DNA of 43,241 bases, from NCBI GenBank assembly GCA_947463705.1, contig CANHSO010000003.1, positions 1 through 43,241 on the forward strand, in the 5' to 3' direction. The notes beneath the pieces were generated by a model. It was not told the DNA's origin. It saw only the letters and a program-made list of their open reading frames with translations, and did not search any database. This stretch comes from Bacteriovoracaceae bacterium (lineage in GTDB: Bacteria > Bdellovibrionota > UBA1018). The position numbers and the translations under genes are program-made. Positions 1 through 7,981 of this stretch are shown piece after piece; the first letter of the stretch is position 1, and every line of letters starts with the position of its first letter.

Positions 1-698
1 CGACACTTATTTTTGCGACCGTTCACGGAGATGAGATCACGCCGCTTTATTTAGCAATTGAGCTGGTACATTGGCTCAAGGACCGAGAAAAAGAGTGGAC
101 CAACACGCGCGTGGTTGTTGCACCTTTGGTGAATCCGGATGGATTTTTCAGCAGACCTAGAACTCGGATGAATGCCCGAGGTGTGGACGTGAATCGTAAT
201 TTTACCACTGGAGATTGGTCAACTAAGGCATTGCCTGCTTGGAGAAAGAAATTTCGGTCGGACCCTCGTCGCTTTCCTGGGCGCGAACCGAGTTCTGAGC
301 CAGAGACCAAATTTCAAGAGGATCTGATTCGAAAAATTCGACCGACCAAGATACTTTCAGTTCACTCACCCTTAAATTTTTTGGATTACGATGGGCCGAG
401 TCAGCTCACTTTGGAAAAATTTCCGACGGATTACGCCAAAAGCTGCGAGAAACTCAAAAAAGCCCTGAAAGCGATCACAGGCGGCTTCTATCCAGGCTCC
501 CTAGGTAACTATGCTGGGCGCGAGCTCGGCATTCCAACAGTGACTTTGGAGTTGCCTTCAGCAGATCCTAAAAAGGCAGCTCTTTATTGGAAAAAGTTTT
601 CCCTCGGGATTCATAAAATGATCGAATTCTCGGTGCCTAAGTACGAGTCTGGAAAATTGGAGAGGACTGATGCCCCAGTCAATCATTCTGGAGGCTAA
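1..698 (+). CDS. M14-family murein peptide amidase (MpaA-like), 5' truncated
   Basis: The reading frame is open from the left edge (codons begin at base 3), so the start lies outside the window and about 231 residues are visible. The ORF-track start at 111 is internal. M14 zinc carboxypeptidase signatures are present in order: the zinc pair in VHGDE, then NPDG, then NARGVDVNRNF followed by a W, a His in SVHSP as likely third zinc ligand, and the catalytic Glu in TLELPSA. The NARGVDVNRNF...W pattern is closest to MpaA-type amidases, which cut the gamma-D-Glu-diaminopimelate bond of murein tripeptide. Substrate is inferred from family resemblance only. Any signal peptide would be outside the window, so location is unknown. 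The end overlaps the next gene by 29 bp, suggesting co-translation. Confidence 0.8.
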   Translation, partial: TLIFATVHGDEITPLYLAIELVHWLKDREKEWTNTRVVVAPLVNPDGFFSRPRTRMNARGVDVNRNFTTGDWSTKALPAWRKKFRSDPRRFPGREPSSEPETKFQEDLIRKIRPTKILSVHSPLNFLDYDGPSQLTLEKFPTDYAKSCEKLKKALKAITGGFYPGSLGNYAGRELGIPTVTLELPSADPKKAALYWKKFSLGIHKMIEFSVPKYESGKLERTDAPVNHSGG

Positions 699-2187
699 TT
701 GCCTCTCGAATCAGAGGTGGGTCCGGAGGGTTTCCTTTCTCTTCTTTGTTTTTCTCCTCATTCAAGGAGGCACCCTGGGCTTGAGCGATGACGAGGCCTA
801 CTATTGGGTTCTCGCTCAAAAGCCAGCGCTGGGTTACGCCTTTCATCCTCCGGTAGTGGCTTGGTTGATTACCTTATTTCAAAAATGCTTCAGCTGGGTC
901 TTTGGAGTGGGCTCAGTTATTTTAGTTCGGCTCCCCGCTGCCACAGGGATGAGTTTGGTTTTGGGCCTAGGTTTAACCTGGTTGGATGAAGCGACGCGGG
1001 ATCAAAACGTTCAGATTGTCCGAGCTCCCTGGGTCCTTCTCTCGTTCGCTGGGCTATTTGGCTTAGCTTGGCTCATGGTCCCCGACGTCCCACTTTTTCT
1101 AGCCTGGACCCTTTCTTTTCTATCGACCTGGAGGGTTTGTTTTGGTGCCGCTCAAAAACGAGATCGATTTCTATTGATGGCTTCAGCAGCAGGTTTGGTA
1201 TTGTCCAAATATTCTGGGATTCTTGCAGTTGCTTCCTGTTTGACCTGTTTACAGTTTTGGGCCTCACCAGTCAGTAAACGTCAGTTCCAGGCCTGGGTGG
1301 TTGCAGGATTAGTTTTGGGTGTAGTTCCGATCCTGATTTGGAATTCTCAACACGAGTGGGCCTCAATTCTATATCAACTGAGAGAGAGGCATTCCGGAGA
1401 GTCGTGGTCCCTGACTCGTTGGTTGCGATTTTGGCTGATTGAGGCTGTTGCTGCTGGTCCTATTTTGATTGGATATTTTTTCTTTTTGAATAAAAAAATA
1501 TTCACCCGGGCTGGAAGTCGAATTGAGCAATTCCTTTGGATTTGGATAGCGCCAGCCGCGTTGGTTTTTTGTTTTCAGCCGCTTTTCGCTGCGTTTAAAC
1601 CTCACTGGGCCTTTATTGTTTGGTGGCCTGTGGTTCTTGGATTAGCTGTTGTTCAGATGATCCGGAATTCGCGTTGGGTTAGGTTTCAAGTGCTTTACGG
1701 AGTTTCGTTGATTGCTCTCGTTGTTTTATCGAGTCACTGGCCTCTGATGGGAGTCCTTTTGTCGAAGTTTCAGGGCGACTCTTACCAAGTCACTTGGGAT
1801 GTAACTAATGACTTCTACGGATGGTCTCAACTGCGAGGGAAGATGGCCAGTACTCTATCACCCAGTGACCTCGCCCTTCCCGTCATTGGGTCTCGATATC
1901 AAACAGCTGCTCAGGCCGCCTTTAGTTTGGCAGGCTCTTCACAGGTGACTTTGATTCCTCGGGATTTAAAAGAGCGCGACGAGTGGCCTGATTTGCAGGT
2001 CTCCCTCCATGAGGCAGTAGGTGGCTCGAAGCTGACGAAGCCCGTCCTCTTTGTCGCGGATAACCGTTATTCTGAGCAACCTCATTTTGCGGGCGCTCGT
2101 TGCGAATTGCTGAATCGATTTGACCAGCATCGCGGAGCTCTTCTGGCGAAGTGGATCGAGTTGTGGAAGTGTGTTCCTGAGAGTTGA
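670..2187 (+). CDS. GT39/ArnT-type membrane glycosyltransferase
   Basis: This is a polytopic inner-membrane protein of 505 aa with about nine or ten hydrophobic segments. The N-terminal part carries the GT39/PMT/ArnT-like signature: an acidic pair in SDDEAYYW after the first membrane helix (probable catalytic Asp) followed by a GYAFHPPVVAWL loop. Enzymes of this type move a sugar from a polyprenyl phosphate donor to lipid A, protein or another envelope acceptor on the periplasmic face. The acceptor cannot be told from sequence. The C-terminal 150 residues form a soluble domain ending in a Cys/Trp-rich stretch (LLAKWIELWKC). The ATG lies inside the end of the M14 gene. The 3' end overlaps the convergent zinc-ribbon gene by about 266 bp. 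Confidence 0.8.
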   Translation: MPQSIILEANCLSNQRWVRRVSFLFFVFLLIQGGTLGLSDDEAYYWVLAQKPALGYAFHPPVVAWLITLFQKCFSWVFGVGSVILVRLPAATGMSLVLGLGLTWLDEATRDQNVQIVRAPWVLLSFAGLFGLAWLMVPDVPLFLAWTLSFLSTWRVCFGAAQKRDRFLLMASAAGLVLSKYSGILAVASCLTCLQFWASPVSKRQFQAWVVAGLVLGVVPILIWNSQHEWASILYQLRERHSGESWSLTRWLRFWLIEAVAAGPILIGYFFFLNKKIFTRAGSRIEQFLWIWIAPAALVFCFQPLFAAFKPHWAFIVWWPVVLGLAVVQMIRNSRWVRFQVLYGVSLIALVVLSSHWPLMGVLLSKFQGDSYQVTWDVTNDFYGWSQLRGKMASTLSPSDLALPVIGSRYQTAAQAAFSLAGSSQVTLIPRDLKERDEWPDLQVSLHEAVGGSKLTKPVLFVADNRYSEQPHFAGARCELLNRFDQHRGALLAKWIELWKCVPES

Positions 2188-2746
2188 GCTCCTGCTCGGG
2201 CTCTTTTCTTAGGGGCGCCATGGCATTTTCATGAACTGAGTCAATGAGGGTTCTGGGTTGTTCCGATATCTGGGGTGGCTGCGTGTTGAGGCCTGCATTT
2301 TCCTGTGACTCTGAGTTGAGTCTGAGAACAGAATTTCCTCGCATGACTAAATTTGCGCCTGAAAACACAACTACGAAAGCTGCTGCAACAACCCCCACTT
2401 TCGATAACCTAAAGTCGCGTTTTAGTCCTCCGATCTGAGGCTTAAACTCAATTGGCGAGCGATGAATTGGAGTAGGAGGTGCTGGCGGGGGTTGCATCGA
2501 CTTGATCTTGAGAAGGCGTGCTGAGGCCTCTTGCGAGAGCACAGCGACCGCCGAATCGGAGGATCGTTCTGGAAGTAAAACTTTCTCTCCTGGGGGGGCC
2601 TGATCCACCTTGATGATATTCATTTCTGCCCTTCGGATGAGAGCAAAGCCACCGCAAGTGTAGCACTTTGAGAAAGACCATCCTGGGCCGATTTGAGTTT
2701 CTTGAAGTGCCAACAGAACTCCACAATGGGGGCAATTCCAGTTCAT
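1922..2746 (-). CDS. zinc-ribbon, single-pass membrane protein of the motor operon
   Basis: A 274-aa ORF of unknown function. The N-terminus is a zinc ribbon with two CxxC knuckles (CPHC at 5-8, CYTC at 28-31). A Pro-rich linker (QPPPAPPTP) follows, then one hydrophobic segment around 115-135, then a hydrophilic Ser/Gln/Glu-rich tail. The layout suggests a cytoplasmic ribbon with the tail in the periplasm. A strong AAGGAG sits about 9 nt before the ATG, and the gene starts 45 bp after motB, so it is likely the last gene of the motor operon. The last ~90 codons lie antisense to the 3' end of the GT39 gene and look low-complexity, so the natural stop may have been lost. The ribbon is certain; the tail and role are not. 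Confidence 0.65.
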   Translation of the reverse strand: MNWNCPHCGVLLALQETQIGPGWSFSKCYTCGGFALIRRAEMNIIKVDQAPPGEKVLLPERSSDSAVAVLSQEASARLLKIKSMQPPPAPPTPIHRSPIEFKPQIGGLKRDFRLSKVGVVAAAFVVVFSGANLVMRGNSVLRLNSESQENAGLNTQPPQISEQPRTLIDSVHENAMAPLRKEPEQELNSQEHTSTTRSTSPEELRDAGQIDSAIRNERPQNEVAQNNGYPRQRGRASSASSHLLPHGGRPANQATRRALLNPEESKSPVKSLPN

Positions 2747-2791
2747 TTGGGTAGTCTCCTTTTTAAATTTTGTCGATTTAAACAGGTAGCG

Positions 2792-3571
2792 TCAATAGGC
2801 AGGTTTTGCCGCTTCGGTAGGCATCGGGATTGAGTCGGTTGTGGGTTCAAGTACTCGGAGCACTACTCTTCGGTTGGCGACGAGGGCCTTTGGGTCGAAG
2901 CTCCCAGTGCCTGTTCTCTCCATGGTTTTAGGATGAGTATCTGCGTAGCCAATCGCAATGAGTTTTTCTGGCTGAAATCCCTTGTCGATGAAACGCCTCG
3001 CCACACGGGCAGCGCGGGCGCTGGAGAGTTCCCAGTTCGAGGGGTAGAGGCCACCAGTGATGGGGCGTCCGTCTGTATGTCCCTCGATCACGATCCGATA
3101 CTGCTTAGCGGTAGTTTTTTGTTCCTTTAAAATGCCGTCGATAAAAGTAGTTAGGACCTCAGAACCCTGCTCCTTAATTTCGGCACTCAGAGTGTCAAAA
3201 AAGACAGTCGACTGAAACGAAATTGAGACTCCAAGGGGATCAGCCTTAATCTCAACTCCGTCAGTCACCTGAAGGTCTCGGGTGAACTGTTCGAGGTGCT
3301 TAGCGAGCTCTTTAGGTGGCGATTCGTACTTTCCGCCAAACTGTTTTGAGACCTCTGCCTTGAAATTGTCGTATTTAGGCTCATCCAATTTCGCCATACT
3401 AAAAAGCATGATGAAAAAACCGCAAAGAAGCGTCATCATATCGGCATAAGAAACAAGCCAGTTGCTCTCATCTTCCGAGGCAGTAAGGATGCGCTCATCC
3501 GCTCTTTTAGCCTTCTTGAGAGCTGCTTCGAATTCTGCTTTTAGAGCCTTGGCGGAAAGTGGCATCTTCAA
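2792..3571 (-). CDS. motB: MotB-family stator protein with OmpA-like peptidoglycan-binding domain
   Basis: A 259-aa stator B subunit. One N-terminal membrane helix contains SYADMMTLLCGFFIMLFSM; Asp44 is the equivalent of the proton-accepting Asp32 of E. coli MotB. The periplasmic part ends in an OmpA/MotB domain (EGHTDGRPI, then NWELSSARAARVARRF, then NRRVVLRVL) that anchors to peptidoglycan. About 35 residues precede the helix, a little longer and more charged than usual. It starts 5 bp after motA ends, so the two are co-translated as a MotA5MotB2-type ion-driven stator. The operon context, with a FliG-like membrane protein rather than flagellar basal-body genes, suggests a dedicated motor. 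MotB versus PomB (H+ versus Na+) cannot be decided by eye. Confidence 0.93.
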   Translation of the reverse strand: MKMPLSAKALKAEFEAALKKAKRADERILTASEDESNWLVSYADMMTLLCGFFIMLFSMAKLDEPKYDNFKAEVSKQFGGKYESPPKELAKHLEQFTRDLQVTDGVEIKADPLGVSISFQSTVFFDTLSAEIKEQGSEVLTTFIDGILKEQKTTAKQYRIVIEGHTDGRPITGGLYPSNWELSSARAARVARRFIDKGFQPEKLIAIGYADTHPKTMERTGTGSFDPKALVANRRVVLRVLEPTTDSIPMPTEAAKPAY

Positions 3572-3576
3572 TTCCT

Positions 3577-4359
3577 CTAGGCGGCCTTACGATGCACGCG
3601 ATCCTTGGGGAGCAGGTAGGAATTAAGGTGCTCTCGCAAGGCGATTGGATTTGCTTGGGCCTTGATTCGAATCATGCCTTCCATGATCATCTTTCTGAGG
3701 GCGACCTCTTCGTGGGTTCGCTCAGTTAAATTTTCAGCAATCGGAATGAAGATCAGATTAGCAAGTGTGATTCCGTAAAGTGTTCCAATGAGGCCGATTG
3801 ACATCGCTGGCCCGATGAGTTTCTGACTGTCGGGCTGTCCAATTTTCTGGAGGAGGCTAATCATGCCCAGAGTTGTTGCCAGGAGTCCAAATGCAGGAGG
3901 AAATTTTCCAATGATTCTGAACATATTCGCTTCCTGCATGTAGCGGGTCTCGACTGTCTTCAGTCTTTGCTCGAGAACATCCCTGATCTCAGCTTCATTG
4001 AGCACTCCGGAGGAAACGAGAGAGGCTGCCTCCTTTAGAAATTCGTGTTTGAGATTGGGGATGACCTCGTTGATATTGCTCGCCCCCGCTGCGGCCTTTC
4101 GGCTCACTTCAAGGATTTGATTAATTACATCCTGATAGTCAGTCCTGTGTCTGCCTAAAACCCTGAGTAAAAAAACCTTCAAAAGCGTGACTACTCTGAA
4201 AATTGGAAAGCTAATACTTGCAGCAGCTGCTGTTCCACCGCAGACAATGAGAATTCCGTGGAAATCGAGAAACATCTCCATGTGATCGGTCGTTGCTCTC
4301 AGGGCAGAGAAAATTACGCTGATACCTAAAAAAATCCCAACTAATGAAGAAAAATTCAT
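3577..4359 (-). CDS. motA: MotA-family stator protein
   Basis: A 260-aa stator A subunit with four membrane helices. Family signatures include FPPAFGLLATTLGMISLLQKIG (helix 3 with the conserved Pro) and GPAMSIGLIGTLYGITLANLIFIPIAE (helix 4). The large cytoplasmic loop between helices 2 and 3 carries several charged residues that in flagella contact FliG. I place the start at 4359 (MNFSSLVG), not 4395: it has a GGGGAG ribosome site about 8 nt upstream, matches the usual MotA N-terminus, and makes an ATGA overlap with the preceding gene's stop. MotA pairs with the downstream MotB to form a proton or sodium channel. Confidence 0.93.
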   Translation of the reverse strand: MNFSSLVGIFLGISVIFSALRATTDHMEMFLDFHGILIVCGGTAAAASISFPIFRVVTLLKVFLLRVLGRHRTDYQDVINQILEVSRKAAAGASNINEVIPNLKHEFLKEAASLVSSGVLNEAEIRDVLEQRLKTVETRYMQEANMFRIIGKFPPAFGLLATTLGMISLLQKIGQPDSQKLIGPAMSIGLIGTLYGITLANLIFIPIAENLTERTHEEVALRKMIMEGMIRIKAQANPIALREHLNSYLLPKDRVHRKAA

Positions 4360-4868
4360 GAGGCTTGCTCCCCTCTCCTTAACGCGCTCTCCCAAAGTTG
4401 ATATTGGCTGATTACATATTTATCGTTCAATTCTCGAACTATTGAGGCGAGTACCTTGACGCAGTTTGAAAGGAATTTATGCTCAAGCTCACTTGAGCTT
4501 GAGATAAACGACTTGAATTCATCTCTGGGAATCGAGTAAACAGCCACCTGAGTGAGTGCTCTGACGGTTGTCGATCTCGGGTTTTCGTCTACAAGAGACA
4601 TTTCCCCAAAAACAGCGCCGGCGCGGAGATGTCCGATATCATAGTTTTGGCCATTAAGAGAATTCGTCTTGAATACGCCTACTATTCCTTTTGTAATTAT
4701 ATAGAGGCCTCCAGAAATTTCACCTTCGATAATAATATTAGTATGGTCCTCAAAGATCATCATGCGTCCTAAGTCAAGAATTCTCTCGAGCTCGGAATCA
4801 GAAAAGCTCGAAAGTAGTCCGATAGCATGCAGGCCTTTAATCGAAGGTCGTTGCGAGAGGTCAATCAT
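4356..4868 (-). CDS. stand-alone cyclic-nucleotide-binding domain protein
   Basis: A 170-aa protein that is almost entirely one CAP-family cNMP-binding domain. The phosphate-binding cassette reads FGEMSLVDENPRSTTVRAL; both the Glu that binds the ribose and the Arg that binds the phosphate are present, so real cAMP/cGMP binding is plausible. There is no C-terminal helix-turn-helix, so it is not a CRP-type transcription factor; only a short helical tail follows. It is translationally coupled on both sides (ATGA overlaps with the FliG-like gene upstream and motA downstream). This suggests fixed stoichiometry with the motor proteins and a role as a nucleotide-sensing regulatory subunit. That role is inference. 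Confidence 0.85.
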   Translation of the reverse strand: MIDLSQRPSIKGLHAIGLLSSFSDSELERILDLGRMMIFEDHTNIIIEGEISGGLYIITKGIVGVFKTNSLNGQNYDIGHLRAGAVFGEMSLVDENPRSTTVRALTQVAVYSIPRDEFKSFISSSSELEHKFLSNCVKVLASIVRELNDKYVISQYQLWESALRRGEQAS

Positions 4869-7204
4869 ACAGCCCCTCCCATGCCTCTGATTTTATCCAT
4901 GGTTCTTGTTCGATCTCCGGTGATTCCACCGCTATCCATGGAACCAGAATTAGCGAACATGCGATCGTTGGTTTCAATTAGGTTGAGCTGGCCTTCTGTT
5001 GCCATGAGTCTGACTCGATTAATGATTTTTCTTTCCACATTTTGATAGGTTTCTCGACTTACGGTACGAATCTGCGCAAGTTCGTCTTCGAGTTCTAGAA
5101 CGAGTTCAGGAGGAGACTTGGAGAAGATGGTCTTGCGAATCGCATCGGGAGAGCCTTTCAAGAAGTGGAGTAATTCCTCGTGTTTGAGACTCAAAATGAC
5201 TTCAAGAAGCTGGCCGTCTCGCAGAAATAGGAGAGTGTCGATACTAATGAGCTTGCTCTTGATGGTTCTAGCACTGTCCGGATTCGCATTCTCGAGACCA
5301 TGAATGACCGTCTTTTGCATCGCAAGACCAGTTCGTTCTAAGAGACTGACGAGGACTTCGGAGCCTGGGAGTGCTTCGGTGTTCAGTTTTGGATTTTCAA
5401 CTTTTTTACGTTTGAGTGCAACAGCTACATTGTAGATAAAGTCTTTAGGAAGATAATCGATTCGAGACAGTTCAGTGAGGAGTTCCATTCGGATTTCAGG
5501 ATCAAGATGGGCGTAGATATGGGCCCGCTTTTGGGAGTCACATTGGGTGAGGATGATTGATTTAACGGTGAGCGATTCACTTTTGATGAGGTCTAAAATT
5601 TGTTCTCCATCCATTTCTGAGAGGAAGTCGAAAAGTCGGGTGGATCGATTCCCAATGACAGCCAGCTTGCCTGAGACAGTGCGATTATAGAGCTTTTTCA
5701 GGAGTATCAATTTTTCCTCATCGGTTAAATCGGTCGGATTTTTTGAGTAAAACTCGAGGAGTTCATTGAGATCAGTTTGGAGGCTAGGATCTCTCAGCAT
5801 CTCGATCACGATTCCTTCGCCAAATAGGTTGATACACTCAGCAGTGGTCTCCACTCCCTCTTCAGTGAGCACTTTGGAGAATACATGCTTAGCTACTTTC
5901 GGATTCTGCGCGTAGATTGAGTTGAGTTCGTCATGGAGTCGCTCGACTTCGAATCGCATCGAATAGGGAGAATTCCTGGTCCTCGCTTCAGAGTTAGATG
6001 AAATTGGACTCGCGGACACATTCGAATTTGAGACAGGATCTGATACCATGTTCTGAAATACTCGTTGCACGGATGAGGCTGCCTCGCCTGGTCGAGTTTT
6101 CAGCGTGGACATGGCAATGAAAAGGAGAAGCGCTAGAACTGAAAAAGCAAAAATGAGCCCTGCAATCTTGAATTTATCGAGTTCTTTTTGGACCGCATCT
6201 CCATTTTCGACGCGTTCAATTTTTTCGGTTCGGCTGTAGCGATCTTCCTTTAAGCTTTTCTCTTGGTTGTTATTAGTTGAGTTGTTTTGATTTGAATTGT
6301 TTGCTGTGGATGTCTTTGAATCGCTAGAGTCGTTCTTTGTAGAATTTTCTAATTTTTCTGACGAGATCGAGGCGGGACGGCGGTCTTTAATGCGCTCGGG
6401 CGCAGTCGTACTGGACATATTATTGACCAGCGCCTTAGGGAATTTTAGGGTTTTTCCATTGACGCTGAGATTTTTGAATCCACTGTTTTTCAGGCGAACC
6501 ATCTGTAGGATATTTGCTTGTTCTTCGATGGTGAGGTCCTGATCCATCAAAAGTGTGGCATCGATTTGCTTGATTTTGACTGCAACGTCCCCTTCTTGAA
6601 TGTAGTCTCCTCCTGATCCATACTGGAGTTCTTCAATATTGACGACTTCGGTTTGGAGATTAAAGTCAGTCAGGATGCAGGAGCGAGGACAGTATTCTTG
6701 GATGAGATCGTGCGTGTTGGTCTGAAAGGTTTTTTCGATTTTGCTCCGAATTGCAGCAATTTTTGCGTCGGTGCCATGGGGGAGAGGAAAGTGAGTGATT
6801 TGAGTATCAATCTTGACTGGGTAGTCTAGTGTGTCTAGGTATTGCTGTAGGAGTTCAAGGAGTTTTCCTCGAGAGATCGGACCCACTTTGTCATCAATGA
6901 GTAGGCGAACTTGAGCCGATACGGGTGCTAAGTCGAAACCTTTCTTGACTTCAATATCATCGAAGCCGGGACTAATCTGATCGGGTGTATTGACATCTAC
7001 TACTACTTTAACTCCCATGAGTTTACAGTCTTCGGCACAGTATTGATCTAAGAGAGGTTTAATCAGATTCTTCACCTGAGTTTCTGCAGTGCGCTCAGTG
7101 AAGTCTGCTGAACGAGGTGGTGCGGCTTGAGCAGTCCTAACGATACCCGTTGCTGTAGATAGAATCAAACTCGCTGAAATTAAGAAGGTTCTCAGCAACT
7201 TCAT
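4865..7204 (-). CDS. membrane-anchored FliG-like motor protein with FliF-like periplasmic region
   Basis: A 779-aa chimera. Residues 1-27 are a signal peptide (cut after TAQA). Residues 35-256 hold two copies of a unit, each starting with a helix and a CxxxC pair (YCAEDC near 55-60, YCPRSC near 171-176) and ending in a beta-rich stretch. The second ends in LTIEEQANILQMVRLKN then SVNGKTLKF, which recalls the ring-building region before the last membrane helix of FliF. A Ser/Asn-rich linker (270-320) leads to one membrane helix (about 347-367). Residues 420-760 resemble FliG middle and C-terminal domains, including ALKGA-like FLKGSPDAIRKTIF. The EHPQ motif is replaced and part of the FliG torque charge cluster is missing. 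It sits between a TPR lipoprotein and the cNMP protein, with ATGA overlaps on both sides. FliG-like homology is fairly secure by eye; FliF-like is tentative. Confidence 0.75.
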   Translation of the reverse strand: MKLLRTFLISASLILSTATGIVRTAQAAPPRSADFTERTAETQVKNLIKPLLDQYCAEDCKLMGVKVVVDVNTPDQISPGFDDIEVKKGFDLAPVSAQVRLLIDDKVGPISRGKLLELLQQYLDTLDYPVKIDTQITHFPLPHGTDAKIAAIRSKIEKTFQTNTHDLIQEYCPRSCILTDFNLQTEVVNIEELQYGSGGDYIQEGDVAVKIKQIDATLLMDQDLTIEEQANILQMVRLKNSGFKNLSVNGKTLKFPKALVNNMSSTTAPERIKDRRPASISSEKLENSTKNDSSDSKTSTANNSNQNNSTNNNQEKSLKEDRYSRTEKIERVENGDAVQKELDKFKIAGLIFAFSVLALLLFIAMSTLKTRPGEAASSVQRVFQNMVSDPVSNSNVSASPISSNSEARTRNSPYSMRFEVERLHDELNSIYAQNPKVAKHVFSKVLTEEGVETTAECINLFGEGIVIEMLRDPSLQTDLNELLEFYSKNPTDLTDEEKLILLKKLYNRTVSGKLAVIGNRSTRLFDFLSEMDGEQILDLIKSESLTVKSIILTQCDSQKRAHIYAHLDPEIRMELLTELSRIDYLPKDFIYNVAVALKRKKVENPKLNTEALPGSEVLVSLLERTGLAMQKTVIHGLENANPDSARTIKSKLISIDTLLFLRDGQLLEVILSLKHEELLHFLKGSPDAIRKTIFSKSPPELVLELEDELAQIRTVSRETYQNVERKIINRVRLMATEGQLNLIETNDRMFANSGSMDSGGITGDRTRTMDKIRGMGGAV

Positions 7205-7968
7205 TTTTTACCTCCGCCCCCTGGACCCGAGACGAACTGTTTATGTTCAATGAATTTCTTCAAGGTCAGATTTTTAGGATCGAGTTTGAGTGCCTGATTC
7301 CAAGATTTAAGAGCTAAATCCCTTTGCCCGAGCCGATCAAAGAGGGTCCCTCTCATTTCGTGAATTTTAGAATGGGTCGGATACAGTTTTAGGAGCTCAT
7401 CAGCTTCCAAGAGCGCTGCCTCAAAGCGGGCTATTTTAAATAATGCTTTGATATGGTCCATGGCCCCTAGGTAGCTCGATGCGTTTTCTGGAATCGAAGA
7501 ATCCTCGCTTGGGACTAAATAGAGATCTTTTTCGATCTGCGTTCTGGCTTCATCGCTTTCGGCAAAGGTCTGTGGTAACGACTGTAAGATTTCTCGATCT
7601 GAGATGCTCAGTGGCCGCATTTTATTCGTTTCTGATAGAGCGCTCACTGAGTCATCGATAGCTGCTTTCTCTTGATTTTTAAATGCGGGTGCAACAGGCA
7701 AGACAAAGTCACTCAGATTTTGGGAAGATCCGGGAAGCTCGAGCTCGACAGATCGGTCTCCTTTCTTAGTTCTGAGAACCATATTTTGGCCCGGATCGCC
7801 TTTTTCGCTGGGGCGGTAGTTCGAGAAGGGATTAGCAATGGGTTTAGAACGCTCTGCGGAGGATCCAGAGCCTAACCCAGATTGAGCGGTCGAGCACCCC
7901 CACAGTCCGAGACTGGAGAGCATAAAGACGAAGCAGGCGAGTTGTGCGGTTGCTCTGTCAGTCAGCAT
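7201..7968 (-). CDS. TPR lipoprotein of the motor operon
   Basis: A 255-aa predicted lipoprotein. I choose the ATG at 7968 (MLTDRATAQL) over the ORF-track start at 8010: it gives a proper signal peptide with lipobox LWGC (lipid-modified Cys near 25), has AAAGGG 9 nt upstream, and avoids overlapping the previous gene. The middle is hydrophilic and disordered-looking. The C-terminal 80 residues contain two TPR-like helical hairpins (IARFEAALLEADELLKLYP and GQRDLALKSWNQALKLDP) followed by a Gly-rich end. TPR lipoproteins often act as assembly factors or adaptors on the outer membrane. Its stop overlaps the start of the FliG-like gene by ATGA, so the two are probably partners. Confidence 0.8.
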   Translation of the reverse strand: MLTDRATAQLACFVFMLSSLGLWGCSTAQSGLGSGSSAERSKPIANPFSNYRPSEKGDPGQNMVLRTKKGDRSVELELPGSSQNLSDFVLPVAPAFKNQEKAAIDDSVSALSETNKMRPLSISDREILQSLPQTFAESDEARTQIEKDLYLVPSEDSSIPENASSYLGAMDHIKALFKIARFEAALLEADELLKLYPTHSKIHEMRGTLFDRLGQRDLALKSWNQALKLDPKNLTLKKFIEHKQFVSGPGGGGKK

Positions 7969-7981
7969 GCTGTTCTGCCCT

